Origin: Leptodactylus fallax
Lineage: Eukaryota; Chordata; Amphibia; Anura; Leptodactylidae
NCBI GenBank assembly: GCA_947044405.1
Contig: CAMRHE010000358.1
Coordinates: forward strand, 1,945,574 to 2,009,573
Reading direction: 5' to 3'
Length of the DNA: 64,000 bases
Under the pieces are notes generated by a model. The model had not been told where the DNA came from and did not search any database. It was given only the letters and a program-made list of their open reading frames with translations. Made by a program: the position numbers and the translations under genes. Within the stretch, counting starts at the first letter, position 1, and every line of letters starts with the position of its first letter. Shown here piece by piece: positions 46,540 through 56,568 of this stretch.

Positions 46540-47160
46540 AGGAGAAACAATGACCCCTAAATTTTGTTATTTAGTTTTTCATCATTGAACATTCCCCAGC
46601 TCTTGTATATTTTTAGTGTACAGCCTAAAACTGTTCCACATATTTATAATAAGGGTATTTGCTTTACAGCTGCTGCTTGACATTGTGTGCTGCTGTTAGT
46701 GCTAATCTTTACACATAAATCTGCCTTGCTATTTGTACCATGTGCATCAGAATTAATCTCTTTATAGCCATACTATTACTGCAGTCTAGGAGCATTACTT
46801 TGCATTTAACAACATTAAATTCTAACTACCCAAGCTGTTAGGTTATCAAAGTCTGTAATAGTAAATTGCAGATATTACATACTGTTGTGTCATCTGTAAA
46901 AGCTAACATTTTATCTTTTATTTTATCCACAAGTTCATTCAGAAAAAGATGAAAAATATCTGGTCCCATTACATAAACTTGTGGCACTGGCTGACCCTAT
47001 TAAAAATTAATCTAAGAAAATTACATATAGCGATTCATCAGTTAACCAGCTCAATTCCTTCTATATTTCTAGATGAATGACATCTCGGTTAGGTGCTTTA
47101 TCAATATTTAATTTGCTCAAATTTAATTTTGACTTCTCCTGTGTAAGGAAGCAATACTGA
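46540..47160 (-). pseudogene. Old CR1/L2-like LINE remnant, minus strand
   Basis: On the minus strand the order of words matches the RT region of CR1-like LINEs: the complement of CTTGTGGCACTGGCTGACCC (46980s) corresponds to the segment before the catalytic motif, and the complement of TTGTGTCATCTGTAAAAGCT (46880s) corresponds to FADDT. It is heavily decayed, older than the CR1 at 11873-14700. Confidence 0.5.
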
Positions 47161-47790
47161 ATCAATAAGTCTCTGTACATTTCTCATGCAAAGTTATTTG
47201 GCTGCTAACTCATTAGTAATTCTTAGTTTCTTCTTTATTATTTTCAATTATATTTCTTTATCTTTTTACAAAACCTGTTATTATGTTTTATTATTTTGTC
47301 TCTGTAGTGGTACATTTCTAACATTAATTTTATTAGTAATTTGTGTTTCTGTGTCTGAATTTGCTTTTTTACATTCAGATTTTGTACACATATTTAGTAC
47401 CTTCCACCATCAATATTTTTATGTCTGCCTTGTCATCCCCTAGACTTTTATTTTAGTTTTTTGCATTTTTATATTATTGATTATTATTTATTTATATAGC
47501 TTAATTATATTTTGTGACACATTATATAGTCAATTATTTGCAAGTACTACAACATCCCTACAAAATTCTAAAAAAGTATAGTCATTGTACAAGAAAAAAA
47601 AACAAAACGGAGAGATTAAATTTGTTATGAGATAATATCGCATGGGCAAGATTACAATTTGGAGGTAGAGAGTAGATGTTGTCAAACTGTTGTTCAGTAA
47701 GGAATATGTGGTATTGGAAAATAGTTGCAGAAGACATACTGTTAGTAGGACAAGAACTAATTCCTAAATTCTGAGTGTTGTGAGCCCATT
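47161..47790. other. Unassigned, AT-rich
   Basis: Low-complexity T-rich sequence with no gene; the 85-codon plus frame at 47186 is a by-product of T-rich sequence. Confidence 0.4.
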
Positions 47791-48612
47791 AGGGTATGTT
47801 CACATGGAGGAATTTGGAGCTGAGGTTGTCAGTTTGCAGATATAGCCTCAAAATCTGCTTCAAACATACCAGAAATCTACCTTCCATTCTTCTATAGCTG
47901 ATTTCTCTTGGTAGCTGATTATTTTAGCCAGCAGAAAAAATAATTGTTTTGCCCGCTGTTCAGGTGAATTTTTCTCCCATTCAAATTAATGTCAGGCTAA
48001 GGCCCCATGTAGCAAAACACAGCAAAAAAAGCTGCAGAAAAAAAATACCGTGGAAATGCATTTTTTTCCCCACAGTGTTTTTCATTGAGTTCTAGCCACA
48101 AAACCTGAGTTTCCACAATGTAGCACCTTTCCCTAAAGCAAAACTCAGCTAAAAAATGCTTTGGAAAAAAATGCTGCAAAAAAGCATTGGGTTTTTTCCA
48201 CAGCAATTTTCATTGCGTTTTCTTACATTTTTTGCTGTGTTTTTTCTTCCCCTATTAAATGTATATAGGGAAAATTCTTGTGTATCAGCAGCTAAAATTA
48301 CTACAGTATGCTGATTTTTCAAAAATGCATGCGCTTTTGTAAGTGCAGCTTTTCCGCAGCTTTTTTTTCCACAATTGTGGATGAGATTAACCAGAATCTC
48401 ATTCACTTTGCTGATACGTTTCTGCAGCAGCCAAAAATGCTGCATTTCTACAACGTAGGGTTTAGCCTAAGGCAGATATTGGAACATTTGTTGAAGCAAC
48501 AAAATGCATCAAAATTCACTTTGCATCAAATGCATAAAAATCTATTTCAAATTACTCATGCAAATTATTTTTTGCGTGACCAAATTCCTCTTTTTGAACA
48601 TACCCTTGGAGT
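47791..48612. mobile_element. MITE with TAGGGTATGTTCA ends, split by another MITE
   Basis: TTAGGGTATGTTCACATGG…GAGGAATTTGG at the left (47791-47820) faces CCAAATTCCTCTTTTTGAAC…ATACCCTT at the right (48579-48607). The family member at 47994-48473 sits inside it. Confidence 0.7.
47994..48473. mobile_element. MITE, GGCTAAGGCCCC family, nested, expanded copy
   Basis: GGCTAAGGCCCCATGTAGC at the left and CTACAACGTAGGGTTTAGCC at the right. The interior carries what looks like a second internal terminus (CACAATGTAGCACCTTTCCC then AAAGCAAAACTCAGC at about 48113-48150), so two family members may be fused. Confidence 0.7.
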
Positions 48613-49017
48613 AGTGAAGAGAGGTTGCATCTGTATAGTAGATAACTGTGAAAAAGTTCCCACACATTTCTGAGCAATGTCACCATTATCTGCAATCACT
48701 GAATCACAAAATGATGACTTGACAGTTGTCCATTGAAATTGGGCACTTTTAGAGTAGCACTCTGGCTGGCACTAATACTGTGGGCACTATGGCTTAGGTG
48801 CACTGTGGTTGGAACTATTATGTTTTAGGGATCAGCAATCATGAATTACTGATCCTTATGTGATGAAAGAGAATAATGTAAAAATAAACACTACTGTAAA
48901 CTGAGTTTTAGCTAAGCTCCAGTAATGCAGGGGGCAATCTACATTAGACTTTACTTCCGAGATGACAAATCACTAGAGTAGGATCTGCACAGAAAGCGGG
49001 ATTTATCATGAGGGTAT
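48613..49017. other. Unassigned
   Basis: No gene or classifiable repeat. Confidence 0.4.
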
Positions 49018-49646
49018 TGTCAGGATTCTCAATTCAGCTGGCATACCTTTAAGGTTACCATGTCAACCTGGGACGCTTATGCAGTTTCAGAAGTTTCTTG
49101 AGCTTGTCCAATTAGCTGCTCAGGAGACATATATAAGACCCCTCCCACCTGACCCATGTGCCAAGGTTTCCTTGGGTCTAACCCTGATTGTGTAAATTGG
49201 ATTGCTTTTCTGATCCTTCGCTTGTTCTCTGGTTATGCCTGCTGATTCTGCCATTTACGAACCTGTTCGAAATTGACCTTTGGCTTTCTATTGGATTTCG
49301 GTTTTGTATCCTGATTCTGCCACTGACGGTTTCTCCTGGTTTTTAACCCTTTTGTCCGGACAATTATTCTCCTGTTTCTGATCTGCGCTGTAAGTCAATT
49401 GTGGGTTCTGATTTGGTTTCAGTCAGTGGAGCATTTATTATCTGTACAGTTACTGGTGGTGACAATGCAGACCGTCAAATTCTGCAAAGTTCATCTGGCC
49501 TTGTGGCTAGCACTGGTGAAAGTGTTTGGGGGTCTGTCTCTGGCTCAAAAGTGCTGTACTGGTTTTAAATAGCTTGTTCTTCTGCTCACTGTTATCTGCC
49601 AGTTTCTGCTTTTGCTGTTATTTGCCCTTGCATCTCAACCATAAAA
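49018..49646 (+). mobile_element. Solo LTR, TGTCAGGAAT family, copy 2
   Basis: It starts TGTCAGGATTCTC and ends ACCATAAAA, where the other copies have CATAACA or TCCTAACA. Both sides carry GGTAT (49013-49017 and 49647-49651). Motifs in order: TTTAAGGTTACCATGTCAACC, CCAATTAGCTGCTCAGGAG, TATATAAGAC (promoter-like TATA at about 49131), several TTCTGATT-type repeats, CTGCTCACTGTTATCTGCC. Length 629 bp. The last-base change from C to A would abolish the canonical CA terminus. Confidence 0.82.
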
Positions 49647-49651
49647 GGTAT

Positions 49652-50446
49652 TTTCCAGAAGTCAGATTTTTGGCTTTTTTTTTTTTTGTCGCAATTCTCT
49701 TGGGTGCAATTTAAAAGTGGAGTATGCTTGCACTTAAAAATTAGATTGTATGGGTATATTCACATGTCTGTTTTTTTGACGGACTGTGTCATGAACATAA
49801 AAAATAGACAAGCTCTATCTTTGTCCGATTTGATGGATACAAATATAAAAATGTAAATACACCCATAGACTTTCATGGGTTTTAAAACAGCCATGTGACA
49901 GCCGTTATTCACTTCCATGTGAATAAGGCCAAAACCTAACTGACACAGCCATTTTTCAGAAATGTCAGGTCTATGAAAAACAATACTGTTTTATACATAA
50001 GGCCTTAGATGTACACCTATGCACCATCTAAACCACACTCACAATACAAGTCACTTTTGAAAAAAAGGGGCATTAGGCACAAATCACAAAAAAGGTGCAA
50101 CCATTGAAAATAGTGCAAAATAAATATGCAAAAGTTAAATAAATTGGAATGTGTAAGTTTGGAAGATGTGACTGACTGTAAATACACAGCAATGTAATGG
50201 AGATGAGTGGACACTAAAGTCACACCAAAATGAGTTGTAAAAGTGAGCATTCTGTACTTATGTTGTCTGACATATTTACAATTGTACAACAAAAGAAGGG
50301 AGTGCTTAGAAACTTCACCCATTAGTGATTGATGTATGGACTTTCTACATTGGTCACTAATGGGCCTTATTCCACCACAATTGACTTTCTACATCAGTTG
50401 TGGTGGTATAATGTGGAGTCTCCCACACGCTTAGGCGTGGGTGCCC
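49652..50446. other. Unassigned; possible MITE at about 49745-49945
   Basis: TGGGTATATTCACATGTCTG faces CACTTCCATGTGAATAAGG, suggesting a small inverted-repeat element. 50375-50411 holds a short hairpin CCACCACAATTGA/TCAGTTGTGGTGG. No gene. Confidence 0.4.
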
Positions 50447-50703
50447 AGGTGTGATTCTACAGTTTCCACATATGCCTCTGTTATTCAGCTTTGGAGACCT
50501 ATTCTAATGTAAAGCAATGTTTTATGCATATGTAAATAATGGGCAAAAAGTGCTTTGCCCAGAAATCTAGATCTGAGACCAAGCTAAGACATGCCCCCAA
50601 AGCACTGTTCCTCTTATTTGCATATGAATAAAATATGGCTTATATGAAAATGGGGCTCCAAAGCTGAAGAATAGAGGCATATATGGAAAATGTAGAACCA
50701 CCT
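50447..50703. mobile_element. Foldback MITE, arms about 100 bp
   Basis: AGGTGTGATTCTACAGTTTC…ATATGCCTCTGTTATTCAGC at the left is mirrored by GCTGAAGAATAGAGGCATAT…AATGTAGAACCACCT at the right. Pairing continues inwards through TTTATGCATATGTAAATAA / TTATTTGCATATGAATAAA. Almost the entire 257 bp folds on itself. Confidence 0.78.
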
Positions 50704-50775
50704 CTACAAGAAACTGTGATTAGGTTTATAACCATTTTGCTGCTGACAGACTCCCTTTAACTAAACAGTCATATA

Positions 50776-52342
50776 CAGTCATGGCCAAAAGTTTTGAGAA
50801 TGATACAAATATTAATTTTTACAAAGTCTACTGCTTCAGTTTTTTTAATGGCAATTTGCATACACTCCAGAATGTTATAAAGAGTGATCAGCTTAACAGC
50901 AATTACTTGCAAAGTCAATATTTGCCTAGAAAATGAACTTTATCCCCCAAAACACATTTCAACATCATTGCAGCCCTGCCTTAAAAGGACCACCTAACAT
51001 CGTTTCAGTGATTGCTCCATTAACACAGGTGTGGGTGTTGATGAGGACAGGGCTGGAGATCAATCTGTCATGATTAAGTAAGAATGACACCACTGGACAC
51101 TTTAAAAGGAGGCTGGTGCTTGCCATCATTGTTTCTCTTCTGTTAACCATGGTTATCTCTAAAGAAACACGTGCAGTCATCATTGCACTGCACAAAAATG
51201 GCCTAACTGGGAAGAGTATTGTAGCTAGAAAGATTGCACCTCAGTCAACAATCTATGGCATCATCAAGAACTTCAAGGAGAGAGGTTCCATTGGTGCCAA
51301 AAAGGCTCCAGGGCGCCCAAGAAAGACCAGCAAGCGGCAGGACCGTCTCTTAAAAGTGTTTCAGCTGCGGGATCGGGCTACCAGCAGTGCAGAGCTTGCT
51401 GAGGAATGGCAGCAGGCAGGTGTGAGTGCATCTGCACGCACTGTGAGGCGGAGACTCTTGGAGCAAGGCCTGGTCTCAAGGAGGGCAGCAAAGAAGCCAC
51501 TTCTCTCCAGAAAAAACATCAGGGACAGACTGATATTCTGCAAAAGGTACAGGGAGTGGACTGCTGAGGACTGGGGTAAAGTCATCTTCTCTGATGAATC
51601 CCCTTTTCGATTGTTTGGAACATCTGGAAAACAGCTTATTCGGAGAAGAATAGGTGAGCGCTACCACCAGTCTTGTCTCATGCCAACTGTAAAGCATCCT
51701 GAAACCATTCATGTGTGGGGTTGCTTCTCAGCCAAGGGAATCGGCTCTCTCACAGTCTTGCCTAAAAACACAGCCATGAATAAAGAATGGTTCCAGAATG
51801 TCCTCCAAGAGCAACTTCTCCCAACCGTCCAAGAGCAGTTTGGCGCTCAACAATGCCTTTTCCAGCATGATGGAGCACCTTGCCATAAAGCAAAGGTGAT
51901 AACTAAATGGCTCAGGGAACAAAACATAGAGATTTTGGGTCCATGGCCTGGAAACTCCCCAGATCTTAATCCCATTGAGAACTTGTGGTCAATCATCAAG
52001 AGACGGGTGGACAAACAAAAACCAACAAATTCAGACAAAATTAAAGCATTGATTCTGCAAGAATGGACTGCTATCAGTCAGGATTTGGTCCAGAAGTTGA
52101 TTGAGAGCATGCCAGGGAGAATTGCAGAGGTCCTGAAGAAGAAGGGTCAACACTGCAAATATTGACTTGCTGCATTAACTCATTCTAACTGTCAATATAA
52201 GCTTCTGTTACTCATAATATGAATGCAATTATATTTCTGTATGTGATAAAAACATCTGACAAACACACATAAAAACCAGAGGGCAGCAGATCATGTGAAA
52301 ATATAATATTTGTGTCATTCTCAAAACTTTTGGCCATGACTG
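50776..52342 (+). mobile_element. Complete Tc1-like transposon (DD35E), apparently intact
   Basis: It starts CAGTCATGGCCAAAAGTTTT and ends with the exact complement AAAACTTTTGGCCATGACTG. TA stands on each side (50774-50775, 52343-52344). Length 1567 bp. The terminal repeats match over at least the first 28 bp (through GAGAATGA). The transposase frame inside has no stop or shift. Confidence 0.95.
51149..52165 (+). CDS. Tc1-like transposase, full length, DD35E
   Basis: The start chosen is the ATG at 51149 (MVISKETRAVIIALHKNG), as the family usually begins so; an in-frame ATG at 51116 would add 11 residues. The product has 338 residues, the normal length. It cuts the transposon at the TA ends and pastes it at a new TA. 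N-terminal paired-like helix-turn-helix domains come first, with a GRPRKT AT-hook-like motif (residues about 54-59), then the DDE domain: Asp149 (IFSDESPFRLFG), Asp241 (FQHDGAPCHKA), Glu277 (NPIENLW). My count is 35 residues between Asp241 and Glu277, as in the DD35E (Traveler-type) group, not the usual 34. The GGCFS-like glycine-rich patch is present as WGCFSAKGIG. Nothing visible is missing; activity is untested. Confidence 0.94.
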   Translation: MVISKETRAVIIALHKNGLTGKSIVARKIAPQSTIYGIIKNFKERGSIGAKKAPGRPRKTSKRQDRLLKVFQLRDRATSSAELAEEWQQAGVSASARTVRRRLLEQGLVSRRAAKKPLLSRKNIRDRLIFCKRYREWTAEDWGKVIFSDESPFRLFGTSGKQLIRRRIGERYHQSCLMPTVKHPETIHVWGCFSAKGIGSLTVLPKNTAMNKEWFQNVLQEQLLPTVQEQFGAQQCLFQHDGAPCHKAKVITKWLREQNIEILGPWPGNSPDLNPIENLWSIIKRRVDKQKPTNSDKIKALILQEWTAISQDLVQKLIESMPGRIAEVLKKKGQHCKY

Positions 52343-52344
52343 TA

Positions 52345-53152
52345 CATTAAGCACAATTCTGTGACATTAGGTTGAGGGTTATTTTCAGGGTAGGACCTGT
52401 ATACTAAGTAATGACTATATGCATAAAAATTTAGCACTTTCAAAGTAAATATAAATTCAGACATACTATATCTTAGACTTCAGATGTTGATTTTCCATAG
52501 TAATAGTAATCATTTTTTATTAGTAAGCATAATGAATATTTTTTTAAAGCTTTAGGTTTCAGTAAAACTATGGAATAAATGTAAACCGATGGAAAAATAA
52601 AAATGGTCTCTATTAAGGTCTTTTTTTTTTTTTTTACATATAGCAAAATAATTGGTTCCTTGGATCAGTAATTGAGGGAAGCGATGGTTTGCTTCAAACA
52701 CATTTTAATCCTCTGAAGTTCAGGAAAAATCTTAACTTACGGCAATTTCTAGCAAGATAAAAGTAGGGTGGGTTTATTGGGATATTATGGTAATGTTTCT
52801 GTTTACATTTCTCTAGGTTTTTTTATTTTTTTTTTTTTAGATGTATTGGTAAATTTGATTTCAGACGTAGAGGAAAGCAATAGAAATGTTTCACACAAAG
52901 GCAAAAGAGAAATTTTTTTTTTATTACTCTCTTTATGCTAAGGCTCCATTATACACCACAATAATCAGGGCAATTATAAGGAAAAAGCATTTCTAGGATA
53001 GCTCATACCCAATAATTGCCCTGTCCGATTTTGCTGGCAGTCTGCTGACCGATGGGCTTATTGCTCAGCTGATAAGATAAAAGATACAGGTTATCAGGAG
53101 CACATTGTACTTTGTATTCAGGGATGTGCTGATAATAACTAATGCTACCGCG
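52345..53152. other. Unassigned, AT-rich; MITE-like start near 52937
   Basis: No gene. T-runs at 52621 and 52833. From about 52937 (TAAGGCTCCATTATACACC) the sequence looks like a MITE that is interrupted by the LTR at 53158 and resumes to about 53842 (TTGGCCTTTAGG). Confidence 0.35.
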
Positions 53153-53157
53153 ATAAT

Positions 53158-53750
53158 TGTTAGGATTCAGATGCATGGCCACAATAACAAGGTTAGAAAT
53201 GTACTAGTCTTCAGGAGAGCAGCAGCAGAAATGGGCTGACAACTGCGAGCAGTAGAAAATGCTACCTAAACGTAACACACCTCTGCAAGCCAAGACATGC
53301 CCCAGACCCCTTCACCAGAGCTCCTCACAAGAAGAGATGATCTTTCGCTGAATTTGAAGACCGGAATTGTCACAAAAACAGATAAGTGTACTACAGATAT
53401 GGTTGTCTAATCACGAGTCAGCAGCTGAACAGGGCAACGAGAAACCAAATCATGACACGAAGACAAAAACAAGCCAAAGTCATATCCAATCGGGACGGCC
53501 ACAACAAAATTGCTAGACAGAGAGGAATTAAAGAACGCAGCCAAAGGTTAGTATAGGTGTAGTCAATGCAATGTCAGAAGCCAAAATGGACTTACAAACT
53601 AATTAGTCGGCAAGCTGAGTAAGACAGGAGTGGTTTATAAAGGCCTGCTCAGGCATTGATTGATTAAAGCATGAAAGTCTAGGACAGGAAGCTTCTCTTT
53701 GTTGACATGGCAACCTTAAAGCAGCAACAACAGATGTAACATTCCTGACA
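53158..53750 (-). mobile_element. Solo LTR, TGTCAGGAAT family, copy 3
   Basis: On the minus strand it starts TGTCAGGAATGTTAC (53750) and ends GAATCCTAACA (53158). A perfect 5-bp duplication ATAAT lies at 53153-53157 and 53751-53755. Shared motifs are CTTTAAGGTTGCCATGTCAA, a TTTATAAACC box, and CTGCTCGCAGTTGTCAGCCC near the end. Length 593 bp. Confidence 0.86.
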
Positions 53751-53755
53751 ATAAT

Positions 53756-54182
53756 TACGCCACCATTCACTTATTTAGACTAATGCAAACAAGTACTGAT
53801 AAGTGTGTTTCTCGTTGATTGGCACTCACTCTTGGCCTTTAGGATATAACTAGATCAGATGGACATAATCTGTGTCAAATTGATTACAATGGAGAATGGA
53901 TATAATAAATTTGGCTCATCTTGCTGTTAGAGACCACTTTGACACGAGATGGATTAAACTCGAACATCCCAAATTGTTTGTTGTTAACGAACAAACTAAA
54001 ATGGCCTCCACGATATGCATTGTGGCAAATTATGATACTCTGGGGTCTCTTCAGACCCCGAGTATAATAGGGTATAAAAAACATTTATACTCACCTACCT
54101 TCACTTCTTTTGGGCCACCTTGCGTCCAGTGCTCTCCTGGTGACGTCATGCACCTGGGGACACCGTTGTGGCCCAATCACAT
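53756..54182. other. Unassigned
   Basis: No gene. The plus frame across 53896-54372 runs from unassigned DNA into two MITEs and has no domain. Confidence 0.35.
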
Positions 54183-55000
54183 CCACACCTTGCGGAAAAA
54201 TATGCGCAGTGGAAACGCTGCGATTTACAAAACCATTGCGGTTTTGGAAATCGCAGCATGTCAATTATACCTACAGAAACGCCAGCGGTTTCCCTATAGG
54301 TATAATGGAAACAGAAAGTCTGCAGAGGAAAACTACCGTATATGCCGGCGTATAAGACGACTGGGCGTATAAGACGACCCCCAACTTCTGCCCTAAAAAT
54401 ATAGAATTTGGTATATACTCACTGTATAAGACTACCCCTCTCCCAAATGAAAAAAAGTCTGCTTTGATTTCAACATGTTAATTTTAATTCAAATGCATAT
54501 GACATGCAGGTACTGTATATAGCAGCAAAACTGTCACTTATAAACATAAGGTTGTTTCAAACATGTACGGTAAAGCTAAGCTCTTCATTAATATCACAGC
54601 ATGGATGCGAGGGGAATCTGGCGTTACAGCACCGCCAGCTTTCCCCTCGCATCCATGCTGTGATATTAATGAAGATCCGACATGCTTCTGTAAGTGCCGC
54701 CTGTGACCCCCCAGCTCTGTGACGCCGACCGCTGTGACGGGGCGGCTGCATTAGCATACAGCGCGCCGCCCCGTCAGCGCGTACTAAGCCTCTTCTAATG
54801 ACTGTGAGAGGCGGATTGCCGCGCATGCGCGGCGGTCCCAGGAAGCGGCTCTCTACGCGCTGACGGGGAAAAAAACACCTCACACAGTGCGGCCCCTGTA
54901 TATCCGGCGTATAAGACGACCCCCCACTGTAGCCATTATTTTAAGGGGTTAAAAAGTCGTCTTATACGCCAGTATATACGGTAAGTGGGGCCTTACCCTA
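54183..55000. mobile_element. MITE, GGCTAAGGCCCC family, split by a CpG-rich element
   Basis: 54183-54333 has the family interior (CACACCTTGCGGAAAAATAT, TCAATTATACCTACAG, CTATAGGTATAATGGAAACA); 54984-55000 has its right end AGTGGGGCCTTACCC. The left end is missing. Confidence 0.65.
54334..54983. mobile_element. CpG-rich inverted-repeat element with GCGTATAAGACGAC repeats
   Basis: The ends CCGTATATGCCGGCGTATAA and TTATACGCCAGTATATACGG are inverted and flanked by TA. GCGTATAAGACGAC is repeated at 54349-54362 and 54365-54378 and again near the right end. The inside holds a perfect 34-bp stem (54583-54616 / 54641-54674) and a GC hairpin around GACGGGGCGGC (54736-54746) / GCCGCCCCGTC (54766-54776). 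It is far richer in CpG than its surroundings. Non-coding. Confidence 0.83.
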
Positions 55001-56015
55001 AATGTTTTTTATTTTTTGCACCTCCCCTGGGTCTCCACCTGTTTTGCTATCAGCCTTAGCAAAGCAGGGCATCAGAAGCGTAGTTTTGACTTTACCTGAC
55101 ATTTTCATGATGGAAGAAGACATATTCACTATTTTATTAGACATTAGACTATACTCTTTTATTTTTTATTTCTTTGTTGTACAGTATCTAGATTTGGGGT
55201 AAAGACAGAATTCTAGCCCTTATCAGATCATTATATTCAGCTGCTGATAACAGGAGGAAGGTCCAGCAAACCTTTATGGTCTGTGCCTGCCCTAAAACAC
55301 ATTAGTGTTCATGTGTGTAAGTGGTTTTAATTGCCTCAAATAAATGCTCTGCTTTCATTGCATTAAAGATGTGCTGGACTTTCCCCTGTTACAGTTGTTC
55401 CTTGTGCTGCACTTCCTTGCACCCAGCTGATCCTGTTTGGTCAGTACAGTTTCTACATGCTGTAAGCTGGACAAGAAATGCTCTGTGTACTGTAGTCAGC
55501 TATTGATCATACATGAGAAAAGCAAACAGCACAGTTAACAGTAAAACGCTCCATTTCTGCAATGTAGGGACTTAGAGAAAAACGTAGCAAAAACGCAATG
55601 AAAACACTGTGGAAAAAAACGTGATGTGTTTCGGCTGTGTTTTTTAGCTGTGTTCTGTAATATGGGGCCTTAGACTAAATGTTTTTTTTTTCTTCTTTCT
55701 TAGAGTGTAGGGTGAGTTTGGGAGGGAGTGGTTGGGGTTATTCTATTATTTGTTTCTTTTTTTGGAATTGGTATTTGCTGATTATTGTAATATTGTCTTT
55801 TTTGCATAAAATGAAAAAATTAAATAAAAAAAAGTTTAAATTACCAAGTAGCATAGCAATAATAAAGCTAATATAGAAAATTACTTCATTTGGATTTCAT
55901 TTGTTCTGATCATGCATTAGTGTCCATCTCCATAAATGAAGTCTATAATCTGTCTCCTTTGTCTTCTTGTACTTTATATCTTACACTAAACAGACTATGC
56001 AGAAAAAACCTACAT
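55001..56015. other. Unassigned; MITE fragment at 55545-55673
   Basis: No gene. 55545-55673 is a shortened copy of the GGCTAAGGCCCC family (TTCTGCAATGTAGGGACTTAG and AATATGGGGCCTTAG). 55200-55500 is GC-balanced with an AATAAA at about 55340 and could be part of an LTR, but ends are not seen. Confidence 0.4.
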
Positions 56016-56170
56016 AAGGCTAGGTTCATACCTGTGCCCAGATCCGTTCGGTTCCATTATAGTCTATGGGGTCCTTGAAAACTGCTTTTTAATCGGATTG
56101 GGTTTCCGTTTTTCTGGTCCCCAAGTGGACCCAAAGAACAGAAGCCAGGGCGCAAGTGTGAACCTAGAGT
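56016..56170. mobile_element. Small MITE with CTAGGTTCA ends
   Basis: GGCTAGGTTCATACCTGTGC at the left faces GCGCAAGTGTGAACCTAGAG at the right; the interior has TCCGTTCGGTTCC and GGGTTTCCGTTTTTC. About 155 bp. Confidence 0.75.
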
Positions 56171-56249
56171 AAGACTGTTACAAGAGGTCACTTTTTATAT
56201 CAGGAACTGAGGAAAATTAGCTAAAACTGATTACCTTTTAATGAATGAA

Positions 56250-56480
56250 TGACAAACATTTGTAATGCGTTCTTCTCATAAGCACAAAGAGCATTGTGGA
56301 GTAGGGGAGTCAGTGGCTCATCGCAAATACCAACAAGGGTCAGATGTTTTATGGGAAGCCAATTTACCTATCAGTATATTTTTGGCATGTAGGACACAAC
56401 TGGAGTACCTGGAGGAAATCCATGAAAACACGGGAAGAACATACATACTCTATGCAGATGTTGGTCATATTTGAACCTGG
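56250..56480 (-). repeat. Fragment of a widespread vertebrate interspersed repeat
   Basis: CCAATTTACCTATCAGTATA…GGAGTACCTGGAGGAAATCC…GGAAGAACATACATACTCTA matches a phrase repeated across fish and amphibian genomes (usually read as …GGAGAACATGCAAACTCC…). I recognise it but cannot assign its class with certainty. Confidence 0.5.
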
Positions 56481-56568
56481 TGTGATGAACAGACCCTCAG
56501 GTACATATCTTTCTTGGAAATGTATTTTCACTTTCTGATATCACTTCCACCTACTTTTAGGATTGCCA

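Noticed and set aside
53896..54372. 158-codon plus frame
   Set aside because: It joins unassigned DNA with parts of two MITEs; no homology recognised and no start context.
54557..54883. 108-codon Arg/Pro-rich minus frame
   Set aside because: It lies in the GC-rich hairpins of the element at 54334-54983; the lack of stops is due to high GC.
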